This document shows positions 7,469 through 15,142 of a DNA stretch of 64,000 bases, one piece after another; within the stretch, counting starts at the first letter, position 1, and each line of letters starts with the position of its first letter. The position numbers and the translations under genes are program-made. The notes under the pieces are model-generated. The model saw nothing but the letters and a program-made list of their open reading frames with translations. It did not search any database and was not told the DNA's origin. This stretch comes from Modestobacter sp. VKM Ac-2986 (GTDB taxonomy: Bacteria > Actinomycetota > Actinomycetes > Mycobacteriales > Geodermatophilaceae), in the NCBI RefSeq assembly GCF_026967795.1, contig NZ_JAPVBH010000003.1, positions 62,001 to 126,000 of the forward strand, read 5' to 3'.

Positions 7469-8421
7469 CAGACCGGCGGGGCCACGAACAGGCCCTTGTC
7501 CGGGTCGTTGAACGAGCGCTGGGCGACGAACTCGTTCATCGCGTTGGCGGTGCCCCACTGGTCGCTGACCTCGGGGTTGCTGAAGTCGTAGAGGTGCGGG
7601 TGCCAGGTGTCCTCGTCCAGGACGTCGAGCTCGGTCGTGTACTCGACGGTGTTGCCGTGCGGGTCGAGGAAGTAGCTGAAGGTGTTGTTGCCGGCCATGT
7701 GCCGGCCCGGTCCCCAGATCTTCTCCACGCCGGCCCGCAGCAGCCGTCCGGTGCCGCGCATGTACTCGTCGATGCCGCGCAGCTCGAAGGAGGCGTGGTG
7801 CAGCGAGGCGTGCGGTCCGCGGGCGACGGCCAGGCTGTGGTGCCAGGCGTTGGTCCGCATGAACCACATCATGTTGCCCATCCGCGGGTGCATCAGGGTG
7901 TCGGACAGGGCGAAGGCCAGGTGCTGCTCGTAGAAGGCGACGGTGCCCTCCGGGTCGCGGGAGTTGAGGACGACGTGGGACAGGCGCACCGGGATCGACT
8001 CGCCCTCCTCGATCGTGCGGTGCTGGCGGGCCTCGACGTCGGAGCTGATCTCGACGGTGCGGCCCTCGTTGTCGAAGAACCGGAAGCCGTACCCGCCGCC
8101 GGGGGTCTGCAGGACGTCGGGCTCGCCGATCAGCGGGACGCCGGCCTCGGCGATCTGCGCGGCGAGGGTGTCGACGTCCGCCCGGTCAGCGGCACCGAAG
8201 GAGATGAGGTCGATCCGCTTGTCGGTGGCCTGCCGCAGCCGCACGATGTACTGCTCCGGCGACCCCTCGGCGGCCAGGTAGGCCAGGCCCGAGTCGGTGT
8301 GCTCGGTCTTGAGCCCCCAGGTGCCGGAGTAGAAGCCGAGCTGCTTGTCGAAGTCGGGCACGGCCAGGTCGACGTGCCGCAGGTGGGTGATCAGCCGCTG
8401 GCGGGGCTGGGTCTCGGTCAT
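7468..8421 (-). CDS. Two-domain extradiol ring-cleavage dioxygenase (VOC, type I)
   Basis: The 317-residue product contains two VOC modules. The second carries the expected ferrous-iron facial triad: His in RLSHVVLN, His in LHHASFEL and Glu in NTVEYTTEL, in the order of BphC/HpaD-like type I extradiol dioxygenases. It should cleave a catechol or hydroquinone-type ring next to the hydroxyl groups, using oxygen. It lies after the flavin monooxygenase, which could make the dihydroxylated substrate, and before the FAH hydrolase. A GGAGACGACC stretch just upstream of ATG 8421 may be the ribosome-binding site. Confidence 0.88.
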   Translation of the reverse strand: MTETQPRQRLITHLRHVDLAVPDFDKQLGFYSGTWGLKTEHTDSGLAYLAAEGSPEQYIVRLRQATDKRIDLISFGAADRADVDTLAAQIAEAGVPLIGEPDVLQTPGGGYGFRFFDNEGRTVEISSDVEARQHRTIEEGESIPVRLSHVVLNSRDPEGTVAFYEQHLAFALSDTLMHPRMGNMMWFMRTNAWHHSLAVARGPHASLHHASFELRGIDEYMRGTGRLLRAGVEKIWGPGRHMAGNNTFSYFLDPHGNTVEYTTELDVLDEDTWHPHLYDFSNPEVSDQWGTANAMNEFVAQRSFNDPDKGLFVAPPV

Positions 8422-8458
8422 GGTGTCGTCTCCGTGTTCTTCCGGCCCCCTCCCGGGT

Positions 8459-8484
8459 CCCGCCCCGAGCGTGCGAGGGGCGGG
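8459..8484 (-). promoter_or_regulatory. Intra-operon hairpin between monooxygenase and dioxygenase genes
   Basis: CCCGCCCC (8459-8466) pairs with GGGGCGGG (8477-8484) over a 10-base loop, in the 80-base gap between the dioxygenase start and the monooxygenase stop. On the minus strand it precedes the dioxygenase gene, whose frame reads through downstream. It could trim or stabilise the mRNA, or be a leftover terminator. Confidence 0.4.
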
Positions 8485-8501
8485 GAGGAGGGGGTCCTTT
8501 C

Positions 8502-9632
8502 TCAGGCGGGCTGGCTGGTGAGCGCGGCGATGGAGCGCATGAGCGCGGGGACGTCGCCCCGGACGTGGTCGAGCTGCCACTGGGCGAGGGTGTTGGAGGC
8601 CTCGACGACGGTGCGGGCGCGGTCGACGCGCCGGCGGTGGAACTCGTCCCACAGCTCCTGGTCGAGGGTGGTGCGCTCCGTGAGCAGCCCACCCAGCACC
8701 GCCGCGTCCTCCAGCGCCATGGCCCCGCCCTGGGCGATGGTCGGCGGGCAGGTGTGTGCGGCGTCGCCGATGAGCACCACCCGGCCGCGGTTCCACGGCT
8801 CCTCCAGCAGGTGGGTCTCGAACCAGGTGTAGTTGACCTGGGAGGCGTCGGTCAGCGACTCGCGGACCTCGTCCCACGGTCCGTGGTAGGCCTGCGACAG
8901 CTCCTTCATCGTGGCCAGCTGCTCGTCGGGGGACATGCCGCTGCGGTCGACGGCCGGCTCGACGATGTAGGCGTAGAGCGAGTCCTCGCCGGTGGGGCAG
9001 TAGCCGGCGATGAAGGAGGGGCCGCCGTAGAACAGGTCGGTCCGGGTCACGCTGGCCGGCCGTGGGCCGAAGGCCCGCCAGATCCCCATGCCCATCGATC
9101 GGGTCTCCAGCTGGACGCCGATCGCCCGCCGCGTGTACGAGCGGAGGCCGTCGGCGGCCACGACCAGGTCGTAGCGCCCGGTCGAGCCGTCGGAGAAGGT
9201 CACGTCGACGCCGTCGTCGTCCTGGGTGAGCTCGGTGAACGTCGTCCCGAAGCGCACCTTGACGCCGACCTCGACGGCCCGGTCGACCAGGATCCGGGCG
9301 AGTTCGGGGCGGGGCATGCCGAGTGCCGCAGGGAGGTCCGGGCCGCCGGTCTTGGCGTCGGGGACCTCGGCCACGATCGTGCCGAACGGGTCCGGTGCCC
9401 GGATCCCGGTGACGTCGAAGGGGTAGCCGGCCGCGCGCACCTGGTCCCAGACGCCCAGGGTGCGCAGCTCGCGGAGCGCGTTGCCCTGCAGGGTGATGCC
9501 GGAGCCGAGTGCCCCGACGGCCGGCTTGATCTCGATCAGGTCGACCGCCACCCCGCGGAGGGCGAGGTGGACGGCGGTGGCGGTGCCGGCCAGGCCGCTG
9601 CCGACGACGAGGACGGTGTCCACTGCGGGCAT
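8502..9632 (-). CDS. FAD-dependent aromatic monooxygenase
   Basis: The 376-residue protein has the three landmarks of group A flavoprotein hydroxylases: GSGLAGTATAVHLA dinucleotide fold at residues 11-25, DLVVAADGLRSYTR (DG motif) near residue 160, and GRVVLIGDAAHTCPP (GD motif) near residue 285. Such enzymes use NAD(P)H and oxygen to hydroxylate a phenolic or hetero-aromatic ring. It lies between the cyclase and dioxygenase genes, which fits a first hydroxylation step before ring cleavage. It starts 10 bases after the cyclase stop on the minus strand. The exact substrate is not visible. Confidence 0.9.
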   Translation of the reverse strand: MPAVDTVLVVGSGLAGTATAVHLALRGVAVDLIEIKPAVGALGSGITLQGNALRELRTLGVWDQVRAAGYPFDVTGIRAPDPFGTIVAEVPDAKTGGPDLPAALGMPRPELARILVDRAVEVGVKVRFGTTFTELTQDDDGVDVTFSDGSTGRYDLVVAADGLRSYTRRAIGVQLETRSMGMGIWRAFGPRPASVTRTDLFYGGPSFIAGYCPTGEDSLYAYIVEPAVDRSGMSPDEQLATMKELSQAYHGPWDEVRESLTDASQVNYTWFETHLLEEPWNRGRVVLIGDAAHTCPPTIAQGGAMALEDAAVLGGLLTERTTLDQELWDEFHRRRVDRARTVVEASNTLAQWQLDHVRGDVPALMRSIAALTSQPA

Positions 9633-9642
9633 CGGGGCGCTC

Positions 9643-10683
9643 CTACTTGACGGCGATGGGGTTGACCGGGGAGCCGACGGCGCCGGTGATGGGCAGGGGG
9701 GCGGCGGTGAGGAAGAAGTCCCACTGGCCGTCGGTGGCGCAGTCGGCGGCGAGGGCGTCGAGGTCCCACATCTCGCCGAGGTAGAGCCCGATGTTGGGGA
9801 TGGCGACCTGGTGGAGGGGCTGGAAGGCGACGTCGAACTCGTTGGGCCGGACCTCGAAGCCCCAGGTGTCGGTGGCGATGCCGGCGATCTCGGTGGCGTG
9901 CAGCCAGTCGGCGGTGGTGAAGGACAGGCCGGGGGCGGGCCCGCCGGCGTAGTCGCCCCAGCCGCGGCCGGCGGCGATGTCGCGGCGGGCGCGGGTGAGC
10001 CGCCCGGTGCGCACGCACAGCAGGTCCCCGCGGCCGACCCGGGCGGTCTCGCCCTGGACGGTGATGGTGGCCTGCAGGTGTTCGGCGGTGATGGCGAACC
10101 CGTCGGGCAGCTCGCCGTCGACCCCGATCGCGCGGCCGACGTCGAGCAGCACGCCGCGGCCGGTGAGGTGGGCGGCGGCGGTCTGGATGCCGGTGACCAG
10201 GTCGCCCTCGCTGGTCACGACGTCGCCGGCGCGGCGGCCGTTCCAGGCGTTGCCGTGGTCGAAGATGTGGCCGAGGCCGTCCCATTGTGTGGAGCACTGC
10301 AGTGGCATGGCGATGACGTCGTCGGCGCCGCCGATGCCGTGCGGGAAGCCCTGGTTGCCGCGTTCGGCGTCGGTGCCGGTGTCGGTCATGGTGTGGACGG
10401 GGTTGGTGCGGCGCCGCCAGCCCTTCTGCGGGCCGTCGGTGTCGAAGGGCTGGGACAGGGAGAAGCTCACCCCGCGGCGGACCAGCCGGGCACCCTCGAC
10501 CCGCTTGTCCGGGGTGAGGAAGTTGAGCGTGCCGAGCACGTCGTCAGCACCCCACCGGCCCCAGTTGGAGACGCGCTGCACGGTAGCCGCGATCGCCCCC
10601 TCGGGGTTGGTGCGGTCGAGCGGGGCAGCTGGCGGCACGGCGGTGTGCGGCACGGCGGTGTGCGGCACGGCGGTCTGGGACAC
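9643..10683 (-). CDS. Cyclase-family (kynurenine formamidase-like) hydrolase
   Basis: The 346-residue protein belongs to the cyclase/KynB family. The central STQWDGLGHIFDHGN segment corresponds to the metal-binding H-x-G-T-H-x-D motif, although the first His appears changed, as in many longer members. The N terminus holds an alanine/proline-rich repeat (AVPHT twice) made by a 15-bp tandem DNA repeat. A GAGGAGGAA ribosome-binding site sits upstream of GTG 10683. It is the first gene of the aromatic operon, divergent from the LysR gene. Members hydrolyse amides or lactones, so ring-opening or deacylation of the starting compound is possible. Confidence 0.8.
   Translation of the reverse strand: MSQTAVPHTAVPHTAVPPAAPLDRTNPEGAIAATVQRVSNWGRWGADDVLGTLNFLTPDKRVEGARLVRRGVSFSLSQPFDTDGPQKGWRRRTNPVHTMTDTGTDAERGNQGFPHGIGGADDVIAMPLQCSTQWDGLGHIFDHGNAWNGRRAGDVVTSEGDLVTGIQTAAAHLTGRGVLLDVGRAIGVDGELPDGFAITAEHLQATITVQGETARVGRGDLLCVRTGRLTRARRDIAAGRGWGDYAGGPAPGLSFTTADWLHATEIAGIATDTWGFEVRPNEFDVAFQPLHQVAIPNIGLYLGEMWDLDALAADCATDGQWDFFLTAAPLPITGAVGSPVNPIAVK
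10637..10677. repeat. 15-bp tandem repeat within the cyclase N terminus
   Basis: The unit ACGGCGGTGTGCGGC occurs about 2.7 times in tandem. It keeps the reading frame and encodes the AVPHT repeat at residues 5-18 of the cyclase-family protein. The last copy diverges. Confidence 0.8.
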
Positions 10684-10751
10684 GTCGGGTTCCTCCTCGG
10701 GGCGACGCAGACCACAGTCGGTGCCCCGATCGGATCAGGGAAGACGAGAGT

Positions 10752-10770
10752 CCTGATGCAGGGCATCAGG
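10752..10770. promoter_or_regulatory. Dyad in the LysR/cyclase divergent region
   Basis: CCTGATGC and GCATCAGG flank AGG, giving a perfect 8-bp inverted repeat. It lies in the 105-base gap between the cyclase start (10683) and the LysR start (10789), the usual place for a LysR-type regulator to bind and control both directions. Confidence 0.55.
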
Positions 10771-10788
10771 TGTGTGGATACTCCGGAC

Positions 10789-11718
10789 ATGAACCTGGCC
10801 CGGCTCGACCTGAACCTGCTGGTGTCGCTGGACGCGCTGCTCCAGCAGCGCAGCGTCACCCGGGCCGCGGCGCAGATGGGGCTGAGCCAGCCGGCGCTGT
10901 CGGCCTCGCTGGGCCGGCTGCGGCGGCACTTCGGTGACGAGCTGCTCACCCGGGTGGGCAACGAGTACCGGCTGACGCCGCTGGCGCTGCAGCTGCGCGA
11001 GCTGGTGCGGATCGCGCTGTCCGGCGCGGAGCGGGTGTTCGACGCCCAGCCCGACTTCGACCCGGCGTCCTCCACCCGGGAGTTCACCGCGCTGGTCAGC
11101 GACTACGTGGTCGTCGTCCTCGGGGACACCCTCGCCGGCCTGCTGGCCGAGGAGGCCCCGCACACCCGGCTGCGGCTGACCCCGCACTCCCCGGCGATGG
11201 TCGAGCGTGCCGAGCAGGTACTGCTCGGCGGGGACGTGATGATGCTCCCGCACGGCTTCGTCAACGACCTCTCGCACCGGGACCTGTACCGCGACGAGTG
11301 GGTGTGCGTGGTGTCGGCGGACAACCCGGTCGCCGACGAGGGGCTCACGACCGAGCACCTCCGGACCATGTCGTGGGTGCTGACCTACCACGGGCCGGCC
11401 GCCTCGACCCCGGCTGCGCTGCAGATGCGCATGCTCGGCATCGAGCCGCGGGCCCAGGTGGTCACCGAGAACTTCATCACCGTGCCCGGCCTGGTGGCCG
11501 GCAGCGACCGGATCGCGCTGCTCCAGCGGCGGCTGGTCGACCTGCTGCCGCTGGGCAGCGGGATCCGGGCGCTGCCCTGCCCCTTCGAGGTGGGGCCGCT
11601 GGTGGAGGCGATGTGGTGGCACCCGGCCCTGGACGACGACCCCGAGCACCGCTGGTTCCGGGACGTGATCAGCCGGGCTGCCGCCCAGGCCGTGGGGTCG
11701 CCGCATCCACCAGCCTGA
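10789..11718 (+). CDS. LysR-family transcriptional regulator
   Basis: The 309-residue protein starts MNLARLDLNLLVSLDALLQQRSVTRAAAQMGLSQPALS, the canonical LysR winged helix, followed by a periplasmic-binding-protein-like sensor domain. It is of the NodD/PcpR-like subgroup that begins LxRLDLNLL. It is transcribed away from the aromatic operon and shares its upstream region and dyad, so it is the likely inducer-dependent regulator. The frame is open far upstream, but homology starts at the ATG at 10789. Confidence 0.9.
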   Translation: MNLARLDLNLLVSLDALLQQRSVTRAAAQMGLSQPALSASLGRLRRHFGDELLTRVGNEYRLTPLALQLRELVRIALSGAERVFDAQPDFDPASSTREFTALVSDYVVVVLGDTLAGLLAEEAPHTRLRLTPHSPAMVERAEQVLLGGDVMMLPHGFVNDLSHRDLYRDEWVCVVSADNPVADEGLTTEHLRTMSWVLTYHGPAASTPAALQMRMLGIEPRAQVVTENFITVPGLVAGSDRIALLQRRLVDLLPLGSGIRALPCPFEVGPLVEAMWWHPALDDDPEHRWFRDVISRAAAQAVGSPHPPA

Positions 11719-11735
11719 TGACTGGGATCACCGGA

Positions 11736-11752
11736 CCCGGGCTTCCCCCGGG
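11736..11752 (+). terminator. Short hairpin after the LysR gene
   Basis: CCCGGG at 11736-11741 and again at 11747-11752 can pair over a five-base loop, 17 bases after the LysR stop. No T-run follows, so it is only a weak terminator candidate. Confidence 0.3.
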
Positions 11753-11783
11753 CGCGACCCGTCTTGCACACTGCGGGTGTGTC

Positions 11784-11803
11784 GCAGGTCACCGTCGACC
11801 TGC
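11784..11803. promoter_or_regulatory. Dyad upstream of the small ORF
   Basis: GCAGGTC and GACCTGC are separated by six bases. The dyad lies 22 bases upstream of the GTG of the small ORF at 11825 and could be an operator. No clear promoter boxes were identified around it. Confidence 0.4.
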
Positions 11804-11824
11804 ACCGTCGTACCGGAGGTGCCT

Positions 11825-12043
11825 GTGTCCGAGGCCACTGCGACGTTCGAGGACGTCGTCGGACCGATGCGTGCGGAGTTCGCCGTCTGCCCGGTGACCG
11901 GGCAGTTGGCCGGCCGCCCGAGCGGCCGGCTCGCCCGGTTGCTGCGCGGGCTCGCCGTGCTCGGCTGCGTCCAGGGCCACGCCCTGGTCACCCCGGCCGT
12001 GACCGGGATCGACATCGCTGATGAGCGGCCCCAGGAGAAGTGA
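11825..12043 (+). CDS. Small protein resembling the N terminus of the next MFS gene
   Basis: A 72-residue frame with a good ribosome-binding site (GGAGG five bases before GTG). It starts VSEA and contains P-x-T-G-x-x-AGR followed by a moderately hydrophobic stretch (LLRGLAVLGCVQGHAL). The MFS gene at 12128 starts VSEV and has DPATGRPAGR and CLGVLGAVLLAPVL in the same relative place: I count 12 identities in 36 aligned residues. The upstream DNA is also alike (CGGAG...GTGTC). It may be a duplicated, truncated transporter start or a small membrane-associated protein. No known family was recognised. Confidence 0.45.
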   Translation: MSEATATFEDVVGPMRAEFAVCPVTGQLAGRPSGRLARLLRGLAVLGCVQGHALVTPAVTGIDIADERPQEK

Positions 12044-12127
12044 TTTCCGCTCCGCGCCCCGCGTCCTGACACTCCTCGACCAGTGATGCCGGTCACGGAG
12101 GCCGGTGTCCCGTCAACGGAGACGCCC

Positions 12128-13348
12128 GTGTCAGAAGTCGTGAGCCCGTCCCCGGCCGCCCCGCCGCTCGCCGGCGACGTCGCCCTGGACCCCGCCACCG
12201 GCCGCCCGGCCGGCCGCACGCAGGCCGTCGTGCTGGTGCTCGCCAGTTGCCTCGGTGTGCTCGGTGCCGTCCTGCTCGCCCCCGTGCTGCCGGCCATCGA
12301 GGACGCCTTCAGCGACACGCCCGGCGTGCAGGCGCTGACCCCGATCGTGCTCACGGCGCCGGCCCTGGTCATCGGGCTGACCGCGCCGTTCGTCGGCCGG
12401 GTCGTCGACCGGATCGGCCGCAAGCGACTGCTGGTGACTGCACTGGTGGTGTACGCCCTCGTCGGCACCGCGCCGCTGTGGCTGCCCTCCCTCCAGCTGA
12501 TCGTCGCCAGCCGGGTCCTCGTCGGGCTCACCGAGGCCGTGATCATGACCTGCTGCACCACGCTGCTGGCCGACTACTTCTCCGGGGCCGAGCGTGCACG
12601 CTGGTTCGGCCGGCAGGTCGTGGCCACCACCGTGGCCGCCACCCTGTTCTTCGGCATCGGCGGGGCGCTGGGCTCGGTCGGCTGGCGGACGCCGTTCTGG
12701 CTCTACCTGGTCAGCCTGCCGCTGGCGGTCGTCGCGGCCCGCACCATCTGGCAGCCGGTGCAGCGACGGTCGACCGGCACCGCCCTGCCGCGGCTGCCCT
12801 GGCACCGGCTGGCCGCGCCGGTCGGGTTCTCGCTGCTCGGCGGGCTGGTGTTCTACGTGCTGATCGTGGAGCTGTCGTTCAAGCTCGACGAGCTCGGCGT
12901 GGTCTCCACCGGCGCGATCGGTGCGATCAGCGCGGTCGGGTCGCTCGGCACGGCGGTCGGCGCCCTGGCCTCCAGCCGGCTCGCCGTCCGCGGCCCGGCG
13001 GTCACGATCCCGCTCGCGTTCGCGGTCTCCGGCGTGGGGCTGGTCGGGCTGGGGCTCGCGCCCACCGTCCCGGTCGTCGTCGTGGCCGCCGTGGTCACCG
13101 GACTGGGCAACGGGCTGCTGCTGCCCGCGCTGCTCAGCTGGGCTGTCGGGTCGCTCACCTTCGAGCAGCGCGGCCGTGGCACCGGCTGGTGGACCGCCGC
13201 GGTGTTCCTCGGGCAGTTCCTCTGCCCGCTGGTGGTGCTGGCGCTGTCGGGCGTGATCGGGGGCCTGAGCTCGGCGCTGGTCGCGGTCGGGGTCGTGGCG
13301 GTCGCCACCGCCCTCGCCGTCCGTGCCCGCCGGCCGGTGGCCGGCTAG
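12128..13348 (+). CDS. MFS transporter
   Basis: The 406-residue protein has about twelve hydrophobic helices. The loop after helix 2 carries the MFS signature GRVVDRIGRKRLL. The set of helices (VLASCLGVLGAVLLAPVLPAI and so on) suits a drug or aromatic-acid permease of the DHA1 type. I chose the GTG at 12128, which has GGAG six bases upstream. GTG 12083 or ATG 12086 would add a polar tail. It follows the LysR and small ORF and is the only transporter near the aromatic operon, so export or import of that substrate is plausible. Confidence 0.85.
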   Translation: MSEVVSPSPAAPPLAGDVALDPATGRPAGRTQAVVLVLASCLGVLGAVLLAPVLPAIEDAFSDTPGVQALTPIVLTAPALVIGLTAPFVGRVVDRIGRKRLLVTALVVYALVGTAPLWLPSLQLIVASRVLVGLTEAVIMTCCTTLLADYFSGAERARWFGRQVVATTVAATLFFGIGGALGSVGWRTPFWLYLVSLPLAVVAARTIWQPVQRRSTGTALPRLPWHRLAAPVGFSLLGGLVFYVLIVELSFKLDELGVVSTGAIGAISAVGSLGTAVGALASSRLAVRGPAVTIPLAFAVSGVGLVGLGLAPTVPVVVVAAVVTGLGNGLLLPALLSWAVGSLTFEQRGRGTGWWTAAVFLGQFLCPLVVLALSGVIGGLSSALVAVGVVAVATALAVRARRPVAG

Positions 13349-13389
13349 CTCCGGGCGCCGGCCGCACCTGGCAGCCGGTCCGCCCGGGC

Positions 13390-13436
13390 ACGACGGAGGC
13401 CCCGGTCCCGCTCCACGGGGCCGGGGCCTCGGTCGT
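13390..13436. terminator. Bidirectional terminator hairpin
   Basis: GAGGCCCCGG (13396-13405) pairs with CCGGGGCCTC (13421-13430), and the stem continues with ACGAC against GTCGT after one mismatch. It lies between the convergent MFS stop (13348) and acyl-CoA dehydrogenase stop (13462). Confidence 0.8.
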
Positions 13437-13461
13437 CCGTCCCCGCCGGGGCCCCTGCCGG

Positions 13462-14637
13462 TCAGGCGCCGTCCGGCTCGTCCCGCCGGACGGCGCCGGT
13501 GACGGACCGCCCGATGATCTCCTTCATGATCTCGGTCGTGCCGGCGTAGAGCGTCGAGTGCCGGGAGTCCAGGAGGTCACGCGCTGCCGGGTTGTCGCGC
13601 AGGTACCCGTGTCCGCCGTACAGCTGGAGGCAGCGGCTGACCACCTGTTGCTGCAGCTCGGTCACCCACCACTTGACCATGGCCGCGTCGACGTCGGTCA
13701 GGGTCCCCGCCACCAGCTCGTGCAGGGCCTTGTCGACGAAGACCTGGGCGACCTCGATCTCGGTGGCCAGCTCGGCGAGGGTGAACCTCACGGTCTGCAG
13801 GGCCGCCAGTGGACGGCCGAACGCCTCCCGGTGCAGCACGTGCTCCCGGGTGTGCCCGAACGTGTGCTGCATCCCGGCCACCGCCGTGATCGCGACGCTG
13901 AGCCGCTCCTGCGGCAGGTTCTGCGTCAGGTAGCCGAAACCCTGGTCCTCGGCACCCAGCAGGTCGGCACGCGGCACCCGGACCCCGTCGAAGAACAGCT
14001 CGGCGGTGTCCTGGGCCGGTAGCCCGATCTTGTCCAGCCTCGTGCGCCGGAGCCCCGGTGCGTCGCCGGAGACGACGAACAGGGTCAGGGCGTCGCGCCG
14101 CTCCGGTGACCCCAGCTTGGCCGCCACCACGACGAGGTCGGCGTTCATGCCGTTGCCGATGAAGACCTTGGAGCCGGTCAGGACGTAGTCGTCCCCGTCG
14201 GGGACGGCGGTCGTCCGGATGCCGCGCAGGTCACTGCCGGCGACGCGTTCGGTCATCGCGAGCGCGCTCACCAGCCGGCCGCTGCACAGCCCGGGGAGCC
14301 AGCGCCGCTTCTGCTCCTCGGTGCACAGCGCGTCCAGGTAGGGCGCGACCAGGTCGTTGAGGCCGCCGAGGTTGATGACCAGGGAGGCGGCGCCGACCCG
14401 GCACAGCTCCTCGATGACCACGGCGTTGTAGCGGAAGTCCCGCGGCCCCCGGCCGCCGTGGGCCGCATCGAGGCCCAGACCGAGCAGGCCCGCCTCGCCG
14501 GCCCGCCGGTAGAAGGACCGGCTCACGGCACCGTCCTGCGCCCACTGCGCCAGGTGGGGGACCACCTCGGCGGTGACGAAGCCGGCGACCTCGGCGCGGA
14601 ACGACTCGTGCCCGGCCCCGAAGACGTCCCGTCTCAC
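13462..14637 (-). CDS. Acyl-CoA dehydrogenase
   Basis: The 391-residue flavoprotein has ACAD signature 1 (ALAMTERVAGSDL) near residue 125 and signature 2 (QLYGGHGYLRD) near residue 350. The C-terminal segment reads LYAGTTEIMKEIIGRS, so the catalytic Glu of the MCAD type is absent there. The Glu of LPQERLSVAI sits at the position used by long-chain and isovaleryl enzymes and is the likely base. The GTG at 14637 was chosen because the domain begins there; no strong ribosome-binding site is visible. Last gene of the minus-strand acyl-CoA operon, 49 bases after MaoC. Confidence 0.9.
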   Translation of the reverse strand: MRRDVFGAGHESFRAEVAGFVTAEVVPHLAQWAQDGAVSRSFYRRAGEAGLLGLGLDAAHGGRGPRDFRYNAVVIEELCRVGAASLVINLGGLNDLVAPYLDALCTEEQKRRWLPGLCSGRLVSALAMTERVAGSDLRGIRTTAVPDGDDYVLTGSKVFIGNGMNADLVVVAAKLGSPERRDALTLFVVSGDAPGLRRTRLDKIGLPAQDTAELFFDGVRVPRADLLGAEDQGFGYLTQNLPQERLSVAITAVAGMQHTFGHTREHVLHREAFGRPLAALQTVRFTLAELATEIEVAQVFVDKALHELVAGTLTDVDAAMVKWWVTELQQQVVSRCLQLYGGHGYLRDNPAARDLLDSRHSTLYAGTTEIMKEIIGRSVTGAVRRDEPDGA

Positions 14638-14686
14638 CCGCGCCCCCGACGCCCGGGGTCCCGGTCCCGGCAGCTCACCGTGGCCG

Positions 14687-15142
14687 TCAGCGGAGAAAGC
14701 GGAAGACCGGCTCGGCGATGCAGACCGGCTTGGCGGCCCCCTCCGCCTCGATGACCGCGGTGGCGGTGACCTGCAGGCCGCCGGCGACCTCCTCGACGTC
14801 CTTGAGGGTCGCGGTGAGCCGGATCCTGGCACCCACCGGCACCGGTGCGGGGAAGCGCACCTTGTTCAGGCCGTAGTTGACCGCCATGCCCACGTCGGTG
14901 ACCACCAGGACCTCCGACCACATGGGGATCAGCAGGGACAGGGTGAGGTAGCCGTGCCCGATCGGGCCACCGAACGGGCTCTCCCGCGTCGCGCGCTCGA
15001 CGTCGACGTGGATCCACTGGTGGTCGTCGGTGGCGTCGGCGAAGGTGTCGACCCGCGACTGGGTGACCTCGACCCAGTCGCTGGTGCCCAGCTCGGCGCC
15101 CTTGAGGGCCGGCAGCTCGGCGAGGGTGGTGGTGGTGCTCAT
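14687..15142 (-). CDS. MaoC-like enoyl-CoA hydratase
   Basis: The 151-residue single hot-dog domain contains the hydratase 2 motif ATDDHQWIHVDVERA and FGGPIGHGYLTLSLL, with the catalytic Asp and His. It should hydrate an enoyl-CoA to a 3-hydroxyacyl-CoA. It is sandwiched between the ligase and dehydrogenase genes. Its ATG overlaps the ligase stop (ATGA). With the SDR gene this supplies the middle steps of a beta-oxidation-like cycle. Confidence 0.9.
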   Translation of the reverse strand: MSTTTTLAELPALKGAELGTSDWVEVTQSRVDTFADATDDHQWIHVDVERATRESPFGGPIGHGYLTLSLLIPMWSEVLVVTDVGMAVNYGLNKVRFPAPVPVGARIRLTATLKDVEEVAGGLQVTATAVIEAEGAAKPVCIAEPVFRFLR

